Positions 43,518 to 52,986 of a stretch of DNA of 64,000 nt are shown piece by piece; positions within the stretch are counted from its first letter, which is position 1; each line of letters starts with the position of its first letter. The stretch is from JAIQFL01 sp035295745 (GTDB taxonomy: Bacteria > Acidobacteriota > Terriglobia > Bryobacterales > Bryobacteraceae): the NCBI GenBank assembly GCA_035295745.1, contig DATGIL010000072.1, positions 124,001 through 188,000 of the forward strand, read 5' to 3'. A model generated the notes under the pieces. That model did not search any database and was not told the origin of the DNA. It was given only the letters and a program-made list of their open reading frames with translations. The translations under genes were made by a program, and so were the position numbers.

Positions 43518-45551
43518 ATGCTTCGTTCCGTCACGCTTTTCACGCTGCTGGCTGCCAGCCAGTGCGTATGGGCAGCGCCGCTCGCCATGATGCCGATGCC
43601 GGTGAAAGTCGAGCCTGGCGCGGGGTTGCTCGCGATTGACGGGACCTTCACCGCCGCCTCCGCCTGCGCCGACCCCCGCATGGAGGGCGCGCTCATTCGC
43701 CTTACCTCGCGAGTTTCATTGCAAACCGGCATCCTGATGGGCGTCGTCAAACCTGCCGAGTCCGCGCGTCCGACCTTGCAGGTCGTGTGCGCCGCTGCCG
43801 GAACGAAGTACCCGACCTTGGGGGAAGACGAATCTTACACGCTGGACATCTCGTCCAGCGGAGCACGAATCCAGGCCCCTACCGGAGCCGGCGCGCTCCA
43901 CGGAATCGAGACCTTCGCTCAATTGATCGCACCCGGTCCCGACGGTTTTCAGGTGCCGGCCGTTCACATCGAAGATCAGCCCCGCTTCGCTTGGCGCGGC
44001 CTGATGATTGACGTCTCACGCCACTGGATGCCGCTCGCCGTCGTGGAGCGCAATCTCGAAGCGATGGCAGCGGTGAAGCTCAACGTCTTTCACTGGCATC
44101 TCTCCGACGATCAAGGCTTTCGCGTGGAAAGCAAGCGCTACCCACACCTGCATCAGGACGGCTCGGACGGCCACTACTACACGCAAGACGAAATTCGCGA
44201 GGTGATCGAGTTCGCGCGAGTGCGTGGGATCCGCGTCATTCCGGAATTCGACATCCCTGGACACACGCAAAGCTGGCTCGCCGCCTATCCCGACCTTGCC
44301 AGCGTGCCTGGTCCTTACACCATCGGCCGCACCTGGGGCGTCTACGACCCCGTGATGGATCCGACCCTCGAGTCCACTTACGGCTTTCTCGAGGGATTCC
44401 TCACCGAGATGGCGGCTCTGTTCCCCGACCCGTATTTTCACATCGGCGGCGACGAGGTGAATCCCAAGCAATGGAATCAATCGGCGCGGGTACAGGCATT
44501 CATTCGCGAGCACCATCTGGATGGAGCGCACGGCTTGCAGGCCTACTTCAACCAGCGGATCCTCAAGATCCTCGAGAAAAATCACAAGACGATGATCGGG
44601 TGGGACGAGATTCTGCACCCCGACCTTCCGGCCGCGGCGATTATTCAATCGTGGCGCGGTGCGAAATCACTCGCCGACGCAGCCATCCAGGGACATCGCG
44701 GCATCCTCTCATCGGGCTACTATCTCGATCATCTCAGCCCCGCGAGTCAACATTATGCCGTCGACCCGTTGAGCGGGCCGGCAGCCGATCTGACTCCGCA
44801 ACAGGCGGCGTTGATCCTCGGCGGCGAAGCTTGTATGTGGGCTGAATATGTCAGCTCCGAAACCGTCGATTCGCGAATCTGGCCGCGCATGGCGGTAATC
44901 GCCGAGCGATTCTGGTCGCCCAAAGAGACCAACGACCCCGATTCGATGTACACCCGCATGGAGTTGGTGAGCCGCCAGCTCGAATGGACGGGGGTGCGGC
45001 ATCGCGCCAACTACGGGCCGATGCTCGATCGGCTCAGCGGCGGGCAGCCCGCCGAGCCATTGCGCGTCCTCGCCGATGCGAGTACTGGTCTGGGACTCGG
45101 TCCCCGTGCCCGCGCGCGCAAGTACACCAGCTTGATTCCTCTAAATCGTTTCGTGGACGCTGTACGGCCGGAGAGTGAGAGCGTACGCCTGCTCGAACTC
45201 ACTGCCGCGCGATTCGTAGCCAGGCATGAAGCCGCCGATGCGGCTCTGCTCCGCGAACAGTTCGCGCGCTGGACCGCGAACGACGCGCGATTTCTGCCCT
45301 TGGCGGAGGGCAACCAGCTCTTGACAGAGTTGAAGCCGCTCTCGAAGGACCTATCCGAGTTGGGTACGATCGGTGTGAAGACTCTCGACTATCTGGTGGG
45401 CGGCCAGCAGGCCCCGGCCGACTGGCTCGCGTCGCAGAATCAGGAGATCGCGCGCATTCAAAAGCCCAACGTGGAAGTGACTCTCGCGGCATTCCGTCCC
45501 GTGAAAGTGCTGCTCGACGAATTGGCGCGGCGCGGCCAGAATCGCCGGTAA
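43518..45551 (+). CDS. Secreted beta-N-acetylhexosaminidase (GH20)
   Basis: A 677-residue enzyme with a signal peptide (LFTLLAASQCVWAAP). An N-terminal GH20b domain (about 20-140) precedes the TIM-barrel catalytic domain: FAWRGLMIDVSRHWMPLAVVERNLEAMAAVKLNVFHWHLSDDQGFRVES, then HIGGDEVNPKQW with the catalytic Asp312-Glu313 pair, and YLDHLSPASQHYAVDP and LGGEACMWAEYVS. It removes terminal GlcNAc or GalNAc from chitin, glycans or peptidoglycan. Its TAA overlaps the ATG of the kinase gene by one base, so it heads a three-gene operon. Confidence 0.93.
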   Translation: MLRSVTLFTLLAASQCVWAAPLAMMPMPVKVEPGAGLLAIDGTFTAASACADPRMEGALIRLTSRVSLQTGILMGVVKPAESARPTLQVVCAAAGTKYPTLGEDESYTLDISSSGARIQAPTGAGALHGIETFAQLIAPGPDGFQVPAVHIEDQPRFAWRGLMIDVSRHWMPLAVVERNLEAMAAVKLNVFHWHLSDDQGFRVESKRYPHLHQDGSDGHYYTQDEIREVIEFARVRGIRVIPEFDIPGHTQSWLAAYPDLASVPGPYTIGRTWGVYDPVMDPTLESTYGFLEGFLTEMAALFPDPYFHIGGDEVNPKQWNQSARVQAFIREHHLDGAHGLQAYFNQRILKILEKNHKTMIGWDEILHPDLPAAAIIQSWRGAKSLADAAIQGHRGILSSGYYLDHLSPASQHYAVDPLSGPAADLTPQQAALILGGEACMWAEYVSSETVDSRIWPRMAVIAERFWSPKETNDPDSMYTRMELVSRQLEWTGVRHRANYGPMLDRLSGGQPAEPLRVLADASTGLGLGPRARARKYTSLIPLNRFVDAVRPESESVRLLELTAARFVARHEAADAALLREQFARWTANDARFLPLAEGNQLLTELKPLSKDLSELGTIGVKTLDYLVGGQQAPADWLASQNQEIARIQKPNVEVTLAAFRPVKVLLDELARRGQNRR

Positions 45552-46450
45552 TGATCGCCTGCATTGGAGGCGCGCATATCGACCGGCACGGTGTTCTTCG
45601 CGGTCCGCTGGTGCTCGGGAGTTCCAATCCGGGCAGCGTTCTGGTGGCGGCAGGCGGTGTGGCGCGGAATGTGGCCGAGAATCTGGCTCGTTTGGGTGAG
45701 CGCGTGATGTTGGTGTCGCGCGTCGGCGACGATGCGGCCGGAGTCCAGGTGCGTGAATCGGCGGCCGCATGCGGGATCGATACCTCGCTGGTTACGGTTT
45801 CCTGCGTTCAGCCCACGGCGTCGTACACGGCCATTCTGGAAAACAATGGGGAACTCGTGCTTGGCCTTGCCGACATGGACATTTACGAGGAACTGTCTCC
45901 CGCCGCCTTGGAGCCGTTCCTGATGCAACTCCGCGATTGCTCCTACTGGTTTGTGGACGCCAACCTCCCCGGCACTACGATCGACTGGCTTCTTTCTTCT
46001 GCGGGCGAGATACCCGTCGCCGTGGATGCGATCTCCGTGGCGAAAGCTCCGCGACTCACACCCATGCTTGGGCGAGTCTCGTTGCTCTTCGCCAATATGG
46101 CGCAAACGCGAGCCATGAGCGGGCGGGCCGAGGCTCCTGTCCCGGAAGCGCTCCAGGAACTCGGCGCCAGGGCTGGCGTGGTCACCGCCGGCCCGGCAGG
46201 AATTGTCGTGTGGCAAGGACAGACGGTCGACCGTCTGCCCGCGTTACCCGCACGAGTTCGCGATGTCACGGGCGCGGGCGATGCCTTGGTGGCGGGCACG
46301 CTCTTCGGCATCGCCAAGGGTGAGTCGCTCCTCGATGCCTGCCGCCTCGGACTGGCGGCCGCCGCGATTACGATTGAATCTCCGCAAGCGGCAGCGCCCG
46401 AATTGACCGCCGATCTGGTGCGCAGCCGGAGCAGGGAAGGGGTCCAATGA
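45551..46450 (+). CDS. psuK: Pseudouridine kinase (PfkB family)
   Basis: A 299-residue ribokinase-fold protein. N-terminal GGAHIDRHGVLRGPLVLGSSNPGSV and GGVARNVAENLARLG match the pseudouridine/sugar-nucleoside kinases, and the PfkB signature VTGAGDALVAGTLFG (catalytic Asp) is near residue 240. PsuK phosphorylates pseudouridine to pseudouridine 5'-phosphate. The following psuG overlaps by 4 bases (ATGA), confirming the assignment by context. Confidence 0.9.
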   Translation: MIACIGGAHIDRHGVLRGPLVLGSSNPGSVLVAAGGVARNVAENLARLGERVMLVSRVGDDAAGVQVRESAAACGIDTSLVTVSCVQPTASYTAILENNGELVLGLADMDIYEELSPAALEPFLMQLRDCSYWFVDANLPGTTIDWLLSSAGEIPVAVDAISVAKAPRLTPMLGRVSLLFANMAQTRAMSGRAEAPVPEALQELGARAGVVTAGPAGIVVWQGQTVDRLPALPARVRDVTGAGDALVAGTLFGIAKGESLLDACRLGLAAAAITIESPQAAAPELTADLVRSRSREGVQ

Positions 46451-47355
46451 CCGATCTCGGAGACAAGCTGAAGATTGCGCCCGCCGTTCGTGACGCACTA
46501 TCGGCGGGCGCGCCTGTGGTCGCGTTGGAAAGCACCATCATCGCTCACGGGATGCCTTACCCCGACAACGTCGCGACGGCGCGGTCTCTGGAAGACGAAA
46601 TTCGCAGCCAGGGGGTGACGCCGGCGACCATTGCCGTGATCGACGGTGTCATTCGGGTTGGGTTGTCAGACAACGAGTTGGAGTGGCTGGGTAAAGCGAA
46701 AGACGTTCTCAAGCTCAGCCGCAACGACCTCGCGTACGCCCTCTCCGCACGAAAACACGGCGCCACCACCGTCGCCGCGACCATGATCTGCGCACACCTC
46801 GCGGGTATCCGGATTTTCGCTACGGGTGGAATCGGCGGCGTGCATCGCGGAGCCGAAACCAGCTTTGACATCTCCGCCGACCTGGAAGAGTTGGCTACTA
46901 CTCCGGTCGCAGTGGTCTGCGCCGGGGCGAAGGCGCTTTTGGATCTTCCGAAGACTTTGGAATACCTGGAGACCCGCGGCGTCCCCGTGGCAGGCTACCG
47001 AACCGATGAGTTCCCCGCGTTCTGGAGCCGTTCGAGCGGCCTGCGCATTCCGATCCGGCTGGACACTCCCTCGGAATTTGCGGATCTCATAAGGGTGAAA
47101 TGCGCGCTCGGCCTTCGGGGTGGCGTACTCATAGCCAATCCTGTCGGAGTCGACGACGAGATCCCGTCGGGGGAGATGGCAGACGTGATTGCACTCGCGG
47201 TTTCCGACGCCGCGACTCACGGAATAACAGGTAAAGCTGTAACTCCTTATATACTTGCGCGAATCGTGGAACTGACTGGCGGCCGCAGTCTGCGGACCAA
47301 CATCGCGCTGGTGCGATCCAACGCGCGACTCGCGGCGGCAATCGCGCGGGCGTGA
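46447..47355 (+). CDS. psuG: Pseudouridine-5'-phosphate glycosidase
   Basis: A 302-residue enzyme that splits pseudouridine 5'-phosphate into uracil and ribose 5-phosphate. Characteristic segments are VALESTIIAHGMPYPDN, PATIAVIDGVIRVGL, SRNDLAYALSARKHGATTVAATMICAHLAGIRIFATGGIGGVHRGAE and GVPVAGYRTDEFPAFWSRSSG. Length and motifs match PsuG fully. Last gene of the GH20-psuK-psuG operon. Confidence 0.95.
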   Translation: MTDLGDKLKIAPAVRDALSAGAPVVALESTIIAHGMPYPDNVATARSLEDEIRSQGVTPATIAVIDGVIRVGLSDNELEWLGKAKDVLKLSRNDLAYALSARKHGATTVAATMICAHLAGIRIFATGGIGGVHRGAETSFDISADLEELATTPVAVVCAGAKALLDLPKTLEYLETRGVPVAGYRTDEFPAFWSRSSGLRIPIRLDTPSEFADLIRVKCALGLRGGVLIANPVGVDDEIPSGEMADVIALAVSDAATHGITGKAVTPYILARIVELTGGRSLRTNIALVRSNARLAAAIARA

Positions 47356-47425
47356 GTTCCCCGAACACCAGTACTCTCGGTACTCAGAAGACAGTAGATA
47401 CCCGCGAATCGGCGTGATTCGATAG

Positions 47426-47453
47426 TTGCACTGAGTTTGGTGCATGCTATCAT
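47426..47453 (+). promoter_or_regulatory. Candidate promoter for the large secreted protein
   Basis: TTGCAC (47426-47431), a 16-base spacer and TATCAT (47448-47453). It lies 205 bases upstream of the next start, leaving a long leader. No known riboswitch is recognisable in the rest of the 303-bp gap. Confidence 0.4.
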
Positions 47454-47658
47454 CGCTGGCGGACCGGGGTGAAGTGTAATGCAGGGTGAATTTCCGACAC
47501 ATTATTGTGTTGGGTCGCCAAGGTGAATTCTCAACCCAGGTGACTGCTGGAGTTCAAAGCGTGGAACACAGTAGTTCTACCTGGCAGGTTGCGAGCCGCA
47601 CGCATCAGCAGGCGGTTTCGATCCTTTTTGCAGCCTGACAGCGAACGGGGAGACGAAG

Positions 47659-50600
47659 ATGGGATCATCCAATCGAGAAAAGTGCGTGTCCTCTTCTGAG
47701 AGCGCACAGCTAAGTTCTGGATTCCGGCGCCTGGCGCCCGGACGGATCATTGCATTTGTACTGCTGCTGGCCATGCCAACCATCTTGGCGGCGCAGACAG
47801 TCACGTTCACCGAATTCCCCACACCGACATCCGGCGCGGTGCCGCTCGGCATCACCAGCGGACCGGATGGAGCGCTCTGGTATACCTACTTTCAAGGCAA
47901 TAAGATCGGGCGGGTTACCACGAGCGGACAGTTTACCGAATTTACTTTATCGACCTCTTCCACCACCAATCGCATCACGAACGGCCCGGATGGCGCCTTG
48001 TGGTTCACCGATGTGGGAACCGGGCAAATCGGCCGCATCACCACGTCTGGCGCGACGACTGAGTTCCCCATCGCCTCTGGAGCCAATCCCTTTGGCATCG
48101 TGACCGGGCCGGATGGCGCTTTGTGGTTTGCAGATGACAGCCCCGGCAAGATCGGGCGTATCACCACGGCCGGAGTGGTTACCGAGTTTTCTCTTCCCTC
48201 TTCGGGCTCCAGGCCCGTCGGCATTGCCGCGGGACCAGACGGCGCGCTGTGGTTTACAGAGTTGTTTAACAACAAAATCGGCCGCATCACTACGGGCGGG
48301 GTAATCACGGAATTCACCATTCCCACAAGTGCCAGTGAGCCGGAAGACATCATACCCGGGCCAGACGGCGCCCTGTGGTTCACCGAACTCAGTGGTAACA
48401 AGATTGGCCGTATCACGACCTCGGGCGCGATCACCGAATTTACCGTGCCGACAGCCAGCAGCTCTCCGGAGCAGATCACCATTGGCCCCGATGGCGCGCT
48501 TTGGTTCACGGAAGGCGATGGCAACAAGATCGCGAGAATCACCACAGGTGGAGTGATCACCGAGTATCCGACCCCTTCGCCGATCGGCGATGCCGCCTTC
48601 ATCGTCGCAGGCTCGGATGGCGCCCTTTGGTTCACGGAGTCCGACAGCAGCAAGATCGGACGCGCCAAAATTTCGTCATCCACTCCGTCCAACTGTTCCT
48701 TCAGCCTGTCCGCCAGTTCCACCACGGTCGGACCGTCCGCGTCCACGGGAGCGGTCACCGTGACGGCGGCGGCAGGATGCACCTACACCGTCTCCGCGCC
48801 GTCGGGAAGCTTCGCCACCATCACCAGCCCCAGCACGGGATCCGGCACCAGCTCCGTCAGTTACAGCGTTCAGGCCAACTCCGGAGGAAGCGCGCGAACC
48901 ACTACGCTCACGATTGCCGGCTTGCCATACACCATCAACCAGTTGAATGGATGCGTGCTCGGCTTGACCCCATCGAGCGCATCGTTCGACTCAGGAGCCA
49001 CCACCAATAGCTTCTTTGTGGGCGCCTCAAATTCGTCTTGTACGTTCACCGCCGCGTCCAACAACACTTCGTTTCTGGTCGTCAACAACGCGGTTGTCAC
49101 GTCCGCGAATTCCTCGGTGAGCTATACGCTTACCGCCAACCAGGCGTCCGCCAGCCGTACCGGCACGATCACCGTGACCGGGCAGGGAGCCGCCGTGGGA
49201 CAAACCCAGACGTTCACGGTGATCCAGCGCGGGCAAGCGCCCTGTACTTTCGCCCTGGCGCAAGCCGGGCAGGCATTTCCCTCCGCCGGTGGGACGGGAA
49301 CCGTTTCCGTATTAGCTCCAGGGGCCTGTCCATGGAGTGTCGCGAGCAGCAGTCCGTTCGTCACCATCACCGGGGGCGGCGGCGGCTCCGGAAACGGCAC
49401 CGTGACCTACTCCGTCCAGCAGAATTCAGGCAGTGCCCAGCGAATCGGCAGCCTGACCGTCGCCGGTCTGCCGTACGTCGTCACCCAGGCCGGCGCCTCA
49501 ACGCTGAACTGCGCCGCCAGTGTACCGACGACGTCCCAAATTGCGATTGAGGGACGCACGGAAGTGCTCGGCGATCTGTTTCTGACCTGCACGGGTCTGA
49601 CCAGCGCGTTGACCGCTAACATCTCGCTCACGCTGAACACCAACGTAACCAATGCAATCACCAGCACGTTCAGCGATGCCCTCATCCAGGTAAACGGGGC
49701 GGCCATCACCGCGGGTGTCGTCGCCGGTTACAACACCGTCAACTGGACCGGGGTATCTCTTTCGCCCAGCGGAGGCACAGCGGTGGCGCGTATCACCAAC
49801 GTCAAGGCGGATGCCAGCTTGCTCGGCGGCCCGGCCAGCCTGCAATCTGTGCCCGTGAGCGGAACCGTCAGCATCGGCGCGTCGGTGGCCGTTCCCATTA
49901 CCAACGCCACGCAGATTATGGCCTACGCGGGACCCACTCTGGTCTTCCAGAAGGGCGTCTCCACAACCATATCGAACCAAACCACTATTCCGCTCCAATT
50001 CCAGGAAGCCAGCCTCAACGCCTTTAAGACGGGTACTTCTCCCACCCGTCTGCGAGTGGTGCTGCAGCAAATTCCGGCCGGTGTGCAGGTGTCCGCGCCT
50101 ATCTTTAACAGCGATGCGTCCACACGTGCCCAGTTACTCTCGGCCGATTCCAACGGCCAGGGAGGCTCACCGATTTCAGGATCTGTGGGGTCGTATCAAA
50201 GCTTAGTTTCGAGCGGAGGAACGGCCACTGCCACCTGGGTGGTGAACTCGTCCGATCCCAATTCATTTGAAACGAACACCTTCCCGTTGGTCCTGCAGAG
50301 CTCCGGACAAGACCTCAGCCAGATCGTCTTCTCCGCCAGTTTCGCTCCCATAAGCCAGGTGAGTATTGCGAGCCCGATTGGCACTGTTCCGGTCCCGCGA
50401 TACCGCGACTTCTCGCAGAAACAGAGCCTGGTGAATCTCCGAAGCAGGAGTAGTGTCCTGACCGGCGCGTCGTCCTTCTCGGCGGACCTCTCGGGGCATT
50501 CGCTGTTGACCTCCCGATTGAGCAATGCCACGGCGGGAGGCACCGGCAGCTTCGGGAACCAGGTCAATAACGACGATCAAGACAACAGCTCGATGGGCAC

Positions 50601-52959
50601 CACGGCCGGGACTACCGTGTCTGGTGGGACCATCACCGGTTGCACCGTCCAGCCGCCCGCGACGGGTAGTTGTACGGTCTCGCCTGATGGCTCCAGCGCC
50701 ACCGCTAACCTCGGGCAGGTGGACCCCGGACAGAGCGCGACTTACACGATCGGGGTTGCCGCGAACCCTTGCCCGACCGGCTCCGGCACCTGCGCGGTGC
50801 AGGAAAACGTGAGTGTCAGTAGTTCGAATCTGCCCACCGCGGACGTGACGTCCAGCAACTCCAGCAGCGCCTTCGTCGTTGCCGCCTGTACTCCGGGCAC
50901 ACCCGGAACGCTCCTCCCCACGGGCGGGAATAACCAGACCACCCCGATTGGAACGGCCTTCAGTGCGCCCTTGCAAGTCACCCTCACCGATACCTGCGGA
51001 TCGCCTCTGGGGGGCCAGTCCGTCACCTTCGGTGTGCCCTCCACGGGGCCGAGCGCAACTCTTTCCAATGGGAGGGTGACTACCGACGGCAATGGAGTCG
51101 CCACTGTCACGGCGATTGCCAATTCCGTCCTGGGAACGTACAACGTATCCGCCAGCGTGGGAACGCTAAATGCGTCGTTCACCCTCACCAATGGGCCTAA
51201 TGGCGGCAAGAACGCCACGCAAAGCAGCAGCTATCCGGGGTCGCCTTCTCCCAATGTGGCGATCGATGGCAACACCGACGGCAATTACGGAGACGGGTCC
51301 GTCACCGCCACCAACCTGGACTCCAATCCCTGGTGGCAATTGGACCAGTCCACATCCGTTTCAATCAGTTCGATCGTGATCTGGAACCGCACGGACTGCT
51401 GCAGTTCACGCCTCAGCGACTACTGGGTGTTCGTCTCCGATACCCCATTCCAACCTGGCGACACACCGTCAACGCTGGCCTCACGCGCGGGGACATTCGC
51501 CAGCCATCAGACTTCCGCGCCGAGTCCCAGCACTACGATCCCGGTCGGCGCCAGCGGGCGTTATGTCCGCGTCCAACTCTCAAGCTCGGGGTATCTCAGT
51601 CTCGCGGAAGTTCAAATCATCGTTGGCGGTCCCCCTCCCAACGGCGCGAGCCAAAGCAGCACCCTGTTCGGCACGCCGCCCGCCGGCGCGGCATTCGACG
51701 GCAACACCGATGGCAACTTTTACGATGGCTCGGTGACCGCAACCAATTTCGAAAGCACACCGTGGTGGCAGGTAAATCTCGGCGCGGCGCAGACGGTCGG
51801 TTCGGTAGTCATCTGGAACCGCACGGACTGTTGCGGTTCGCGTTTGAGCGACTATTGGGTGTTCGTTTCCAATACGCCATTTCTTTCGTCGGATACGCCT
51901 GCGACTCTGGCCTCTCGGGCGGGCACCTTCGCCAGCCACCAAACCTCCGCGCCGAGCCCGTCGACTACGATTCCCGTAGGGATCACAGGCCAATACGTGC
52001 GGGTTCAACTCTCCGGCGTCAATTACCTGAGTCTGGCTGAAGTACAGGTGTTGGGCGGCCAACCGCCACCGCCGCCGAACAGCGATCTCATCAAGGGCAA
52101 GCCGGCGTCACAAAGCAGCACACTGCCTGGATCTCCCGCGTCGTTCGCGGCAGATGGCAACACCGATGGAAACTACTTCGATGGGTCGGTCACGGCAACA
52201 AACTTCGAATCCACGCCATGGTGGCAGGTCGATCTTGGCGCACCGACCTCCCTCGGGACGGTCTTCATCTGGAATCGCACCGACTGCTGCGGTTCGCGCT
52301 TGAGCGACTATTGGGTGTTCTTCTCGAATACTCCGTTCTCGCCCTCCGATACTCCTGCGTCCTTGTCACAGCGCGGCGATGTTGACGGAGTCCACTTGAC
52401 CAACGCTCCAAGCCCGTCTCAGGAGATCCTGACGTTCGGGAATTTCTATCGGTATATCAGAGTCCAACTCACCGGGACCGGCTACTTGAGCCTTGCCGAG
52501 GTGACGGCATTTGCACCTGTGAACATCGCGCCGGGGAAGACGGCATCGCAAAGCAGCACGCTGTTCGGTGCGCCACCGGCATCCGTCGCCATCGACAACA
52601 ACACCGACGGCAATTTCTTTGACGGCTCGGTGACCGCGACCAATTTCGAGTCGACCCCGTTTTGGCAGGTCGACCTCGGCCAGAGCACCGGCATCAGTCA
52701 CCTCGTTCTGTGGAACCGAACGGACTGTTGCGGCTCGAGGCTCAGCAACTACTGGGTATTCGTGTCGGACACACCTTTCTCGCCCAGCGATACTCCGGCC
52801 ACACTGCAGTTCCGTGCCAATACATTCAGCAGTTTCCAAAGTGGGGCGCCGAGCCCCGCAGCGTTCATCGGGGTGGTGCAGTCGGGCCGATATGTCCGGA
52901 TCCAACTCACCAGCCCGAATTATCTGAGCATTGCGGAGGTGCAGGTGTTCCAGTTTTAG
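47659..52959 (+). CDS. Giant secreted adhesin-like protein: propeller, BACON, four F-type-lectin-like repeats
   Basis: 1766 residues, with GGGGAGACGAAG before the ATG and a signal peptide (IIAFVLLLAMPTILAAQ). Residues about 45-340 hold ~7 Vgb-like propeller repeats of ~42 residues (GPDGALWFTE, GNKIGRITTSGAITEF). About 345-610 are three BACON-like domains (CTYTVSAPSG, TVTYSVQQNSGSAQRIGSLTVAGLPYVVTQ). A Big_1-like domain (LTDTCGSPLGGQSVTFGV) precedes four C-terminal ~145-residue repeats (about 1182-1325, 1328-1470, 1478-1620, 1623-1766). Each has the F-type lectin motif RTDCC-x-S-R, but Ala replaces the sugar-binding His (GSVTATN). Cell-surface binding is inferred; it is not an antibiotic lyase. 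Confidence 0.88.
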   Translation: MGSSNREKCVSSSESAQLSSGFRRLAPGRIIAFVLLLAMPTILAAQTVTFTEFPTPTSGAVPLGITSGPDGALWYTYFQGNKIGRVTTSGQFTEFTLSTSSTTNRITNGPDGALWFTDVGTGQIGRITTSGATTEFPIASGANPFGIVTGPDGALWFADDSPGKIGRITTAGVVTEFSLPSSGSRPVGIAAGPDGALWFTELFNNKIGRITTGGVITEFTIPTSASEPEDIIPGPDGALWFTELSGNKIGRITTSGAITEFTVPTASSSPEQITIGPDGALWFTEGDGNKIARITTGGVITEYPTPSPIGDAAFIVAGSDGALWFTESDSSKIGRAKISSSTPSNCSFSLSASSTTVGPSASTGAVTVTAAAGCTYTVSAPSGSFATITSPSTGSGTSSVSYSVQANSGGSARTTTLTIAGLPYTINQLNGCVLGLTPSSASFDSGATTNSFFVGASNSSCTFTAASNNTSFLVVNNAVVTSANSSVSYTLTANQASASRTGTITVTGQGAAVGQTQTFTVIQRGQAPCTFALAQAGQAFPSAGGTGTVSVLAPGACPWSVASSSPFVTITGGGGGSGNGTVTYSVQQNSGSAQRIGSLTVAGLPYVVTQAGASTLNCAASVPTTSQIAIEGRTEVLGDLFLTCTGLTSALTANISLTLNTNVTNAITSTFSDALIQVNGAAITAGVVAGYNTVNWTGVSLSPSGGTAVARITNVKADASLLGGPASLQSVPVSGTVSIGASVAVPITNATQIMAYAGPTLVFQKGVSTTISNQTTIPLQFQEASLNAFKTGTSPTRLRVVLQQIPAGVQVSAPIFNSDASTRAQLLSADSNGQGGSPISGSVGSYQSLVSSGGTATATWVVNSSDPNSFETNTFPLVLQSSGQDLSQIVFSASFAPISQVSIASPIGTVPVPRYRDFSQKQSLVNLRSRSSVLTGASSFSADLSGHSLLTSRLSNATAGGTGSFGNQVNNDDQDNSSMGTTAGTTVSGGTITGCTVQPPATGSCTVSPDGSSATANLGQVDPGQSATYTIGVAANPCPTGSGTCAVQENVSVSSSNLPTADVTSSNSSSAFVVAACTPGTPGTLLPTGGNNQTTPIGTAFSAPLQVTLTDTCGSPLGGQSVTFGVPSTGPSATLSNGRVTTDGNGVATVTAIANSVLGTYNVSASVGTLNASFTLTNGPNGGKNATQSSSYPGSPSPNVAIDGNTDGNYGDGSVTATNLDSNPWWQLDQSTSVSISSIVIWNRTDCCSSRLSDYWVFVSDTPFQPGDTPSTLASRAGTFASHQTSAPSPSTTIPVGASGRYVRVQLSSSGYLSLAEVQIIVGGPPPNGASQSSTLFGTPPAGAAFDGNTDGNFYDGSVTATNFESTPWWQVNLGAAQTVGSVVIWNRTDCCGSRLSDYWVFVSNTPFLSSDTPATLASRAGTFASHQTSAPSPSTTIPVGITGQYVRVQLSGVNYLSLAEVQVLGGQPPPPPNSDLIKGKPASQSSTLPGSPASFAADGNTDGNYFDGSVTATNFESTPWWQVDLGAPTSLGTVFIWNRTDCCGSRLSDYWVFFSNTPFSPSDTPASLSQRGDVDGVHLTNAPSPSQEILTFGNFYRYIRVQLTGTGYLSLAEVTAFAPVNIAPGKTASQSSTLFGAPPASVAIDNNTDGNFFDGSVTATNFESTPFWQVDLGQSTGISHLVLWNRTDCCGSRLSNYWVFVSDTPFSPSDTPATLQFRANTFSSFQSGAPSPAAFIGVVQSGRYVRIQLTSPNYLSIAEVQVFQF

Positions 52960-52986
52960 CGGCCCGGTGCTTTGGAATGTGAGCAA

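Noticed and set aside
47454..47658. Riboswitch in the long leader of the giant protein
   Set aside because: I compared it mentally with common classes such as c-di-GMP and cobalamin and saw no conserved core; a covariance-model scan would be needed.
47659..48700. Streptogramin (virginiamycin B) lyase, a resistance gene
   Set aside because: Only the propeller repeat pattern is similar. It is the N-terminal part of a 1766-residue secreted protein with binding domains, so no resistance role is supported.
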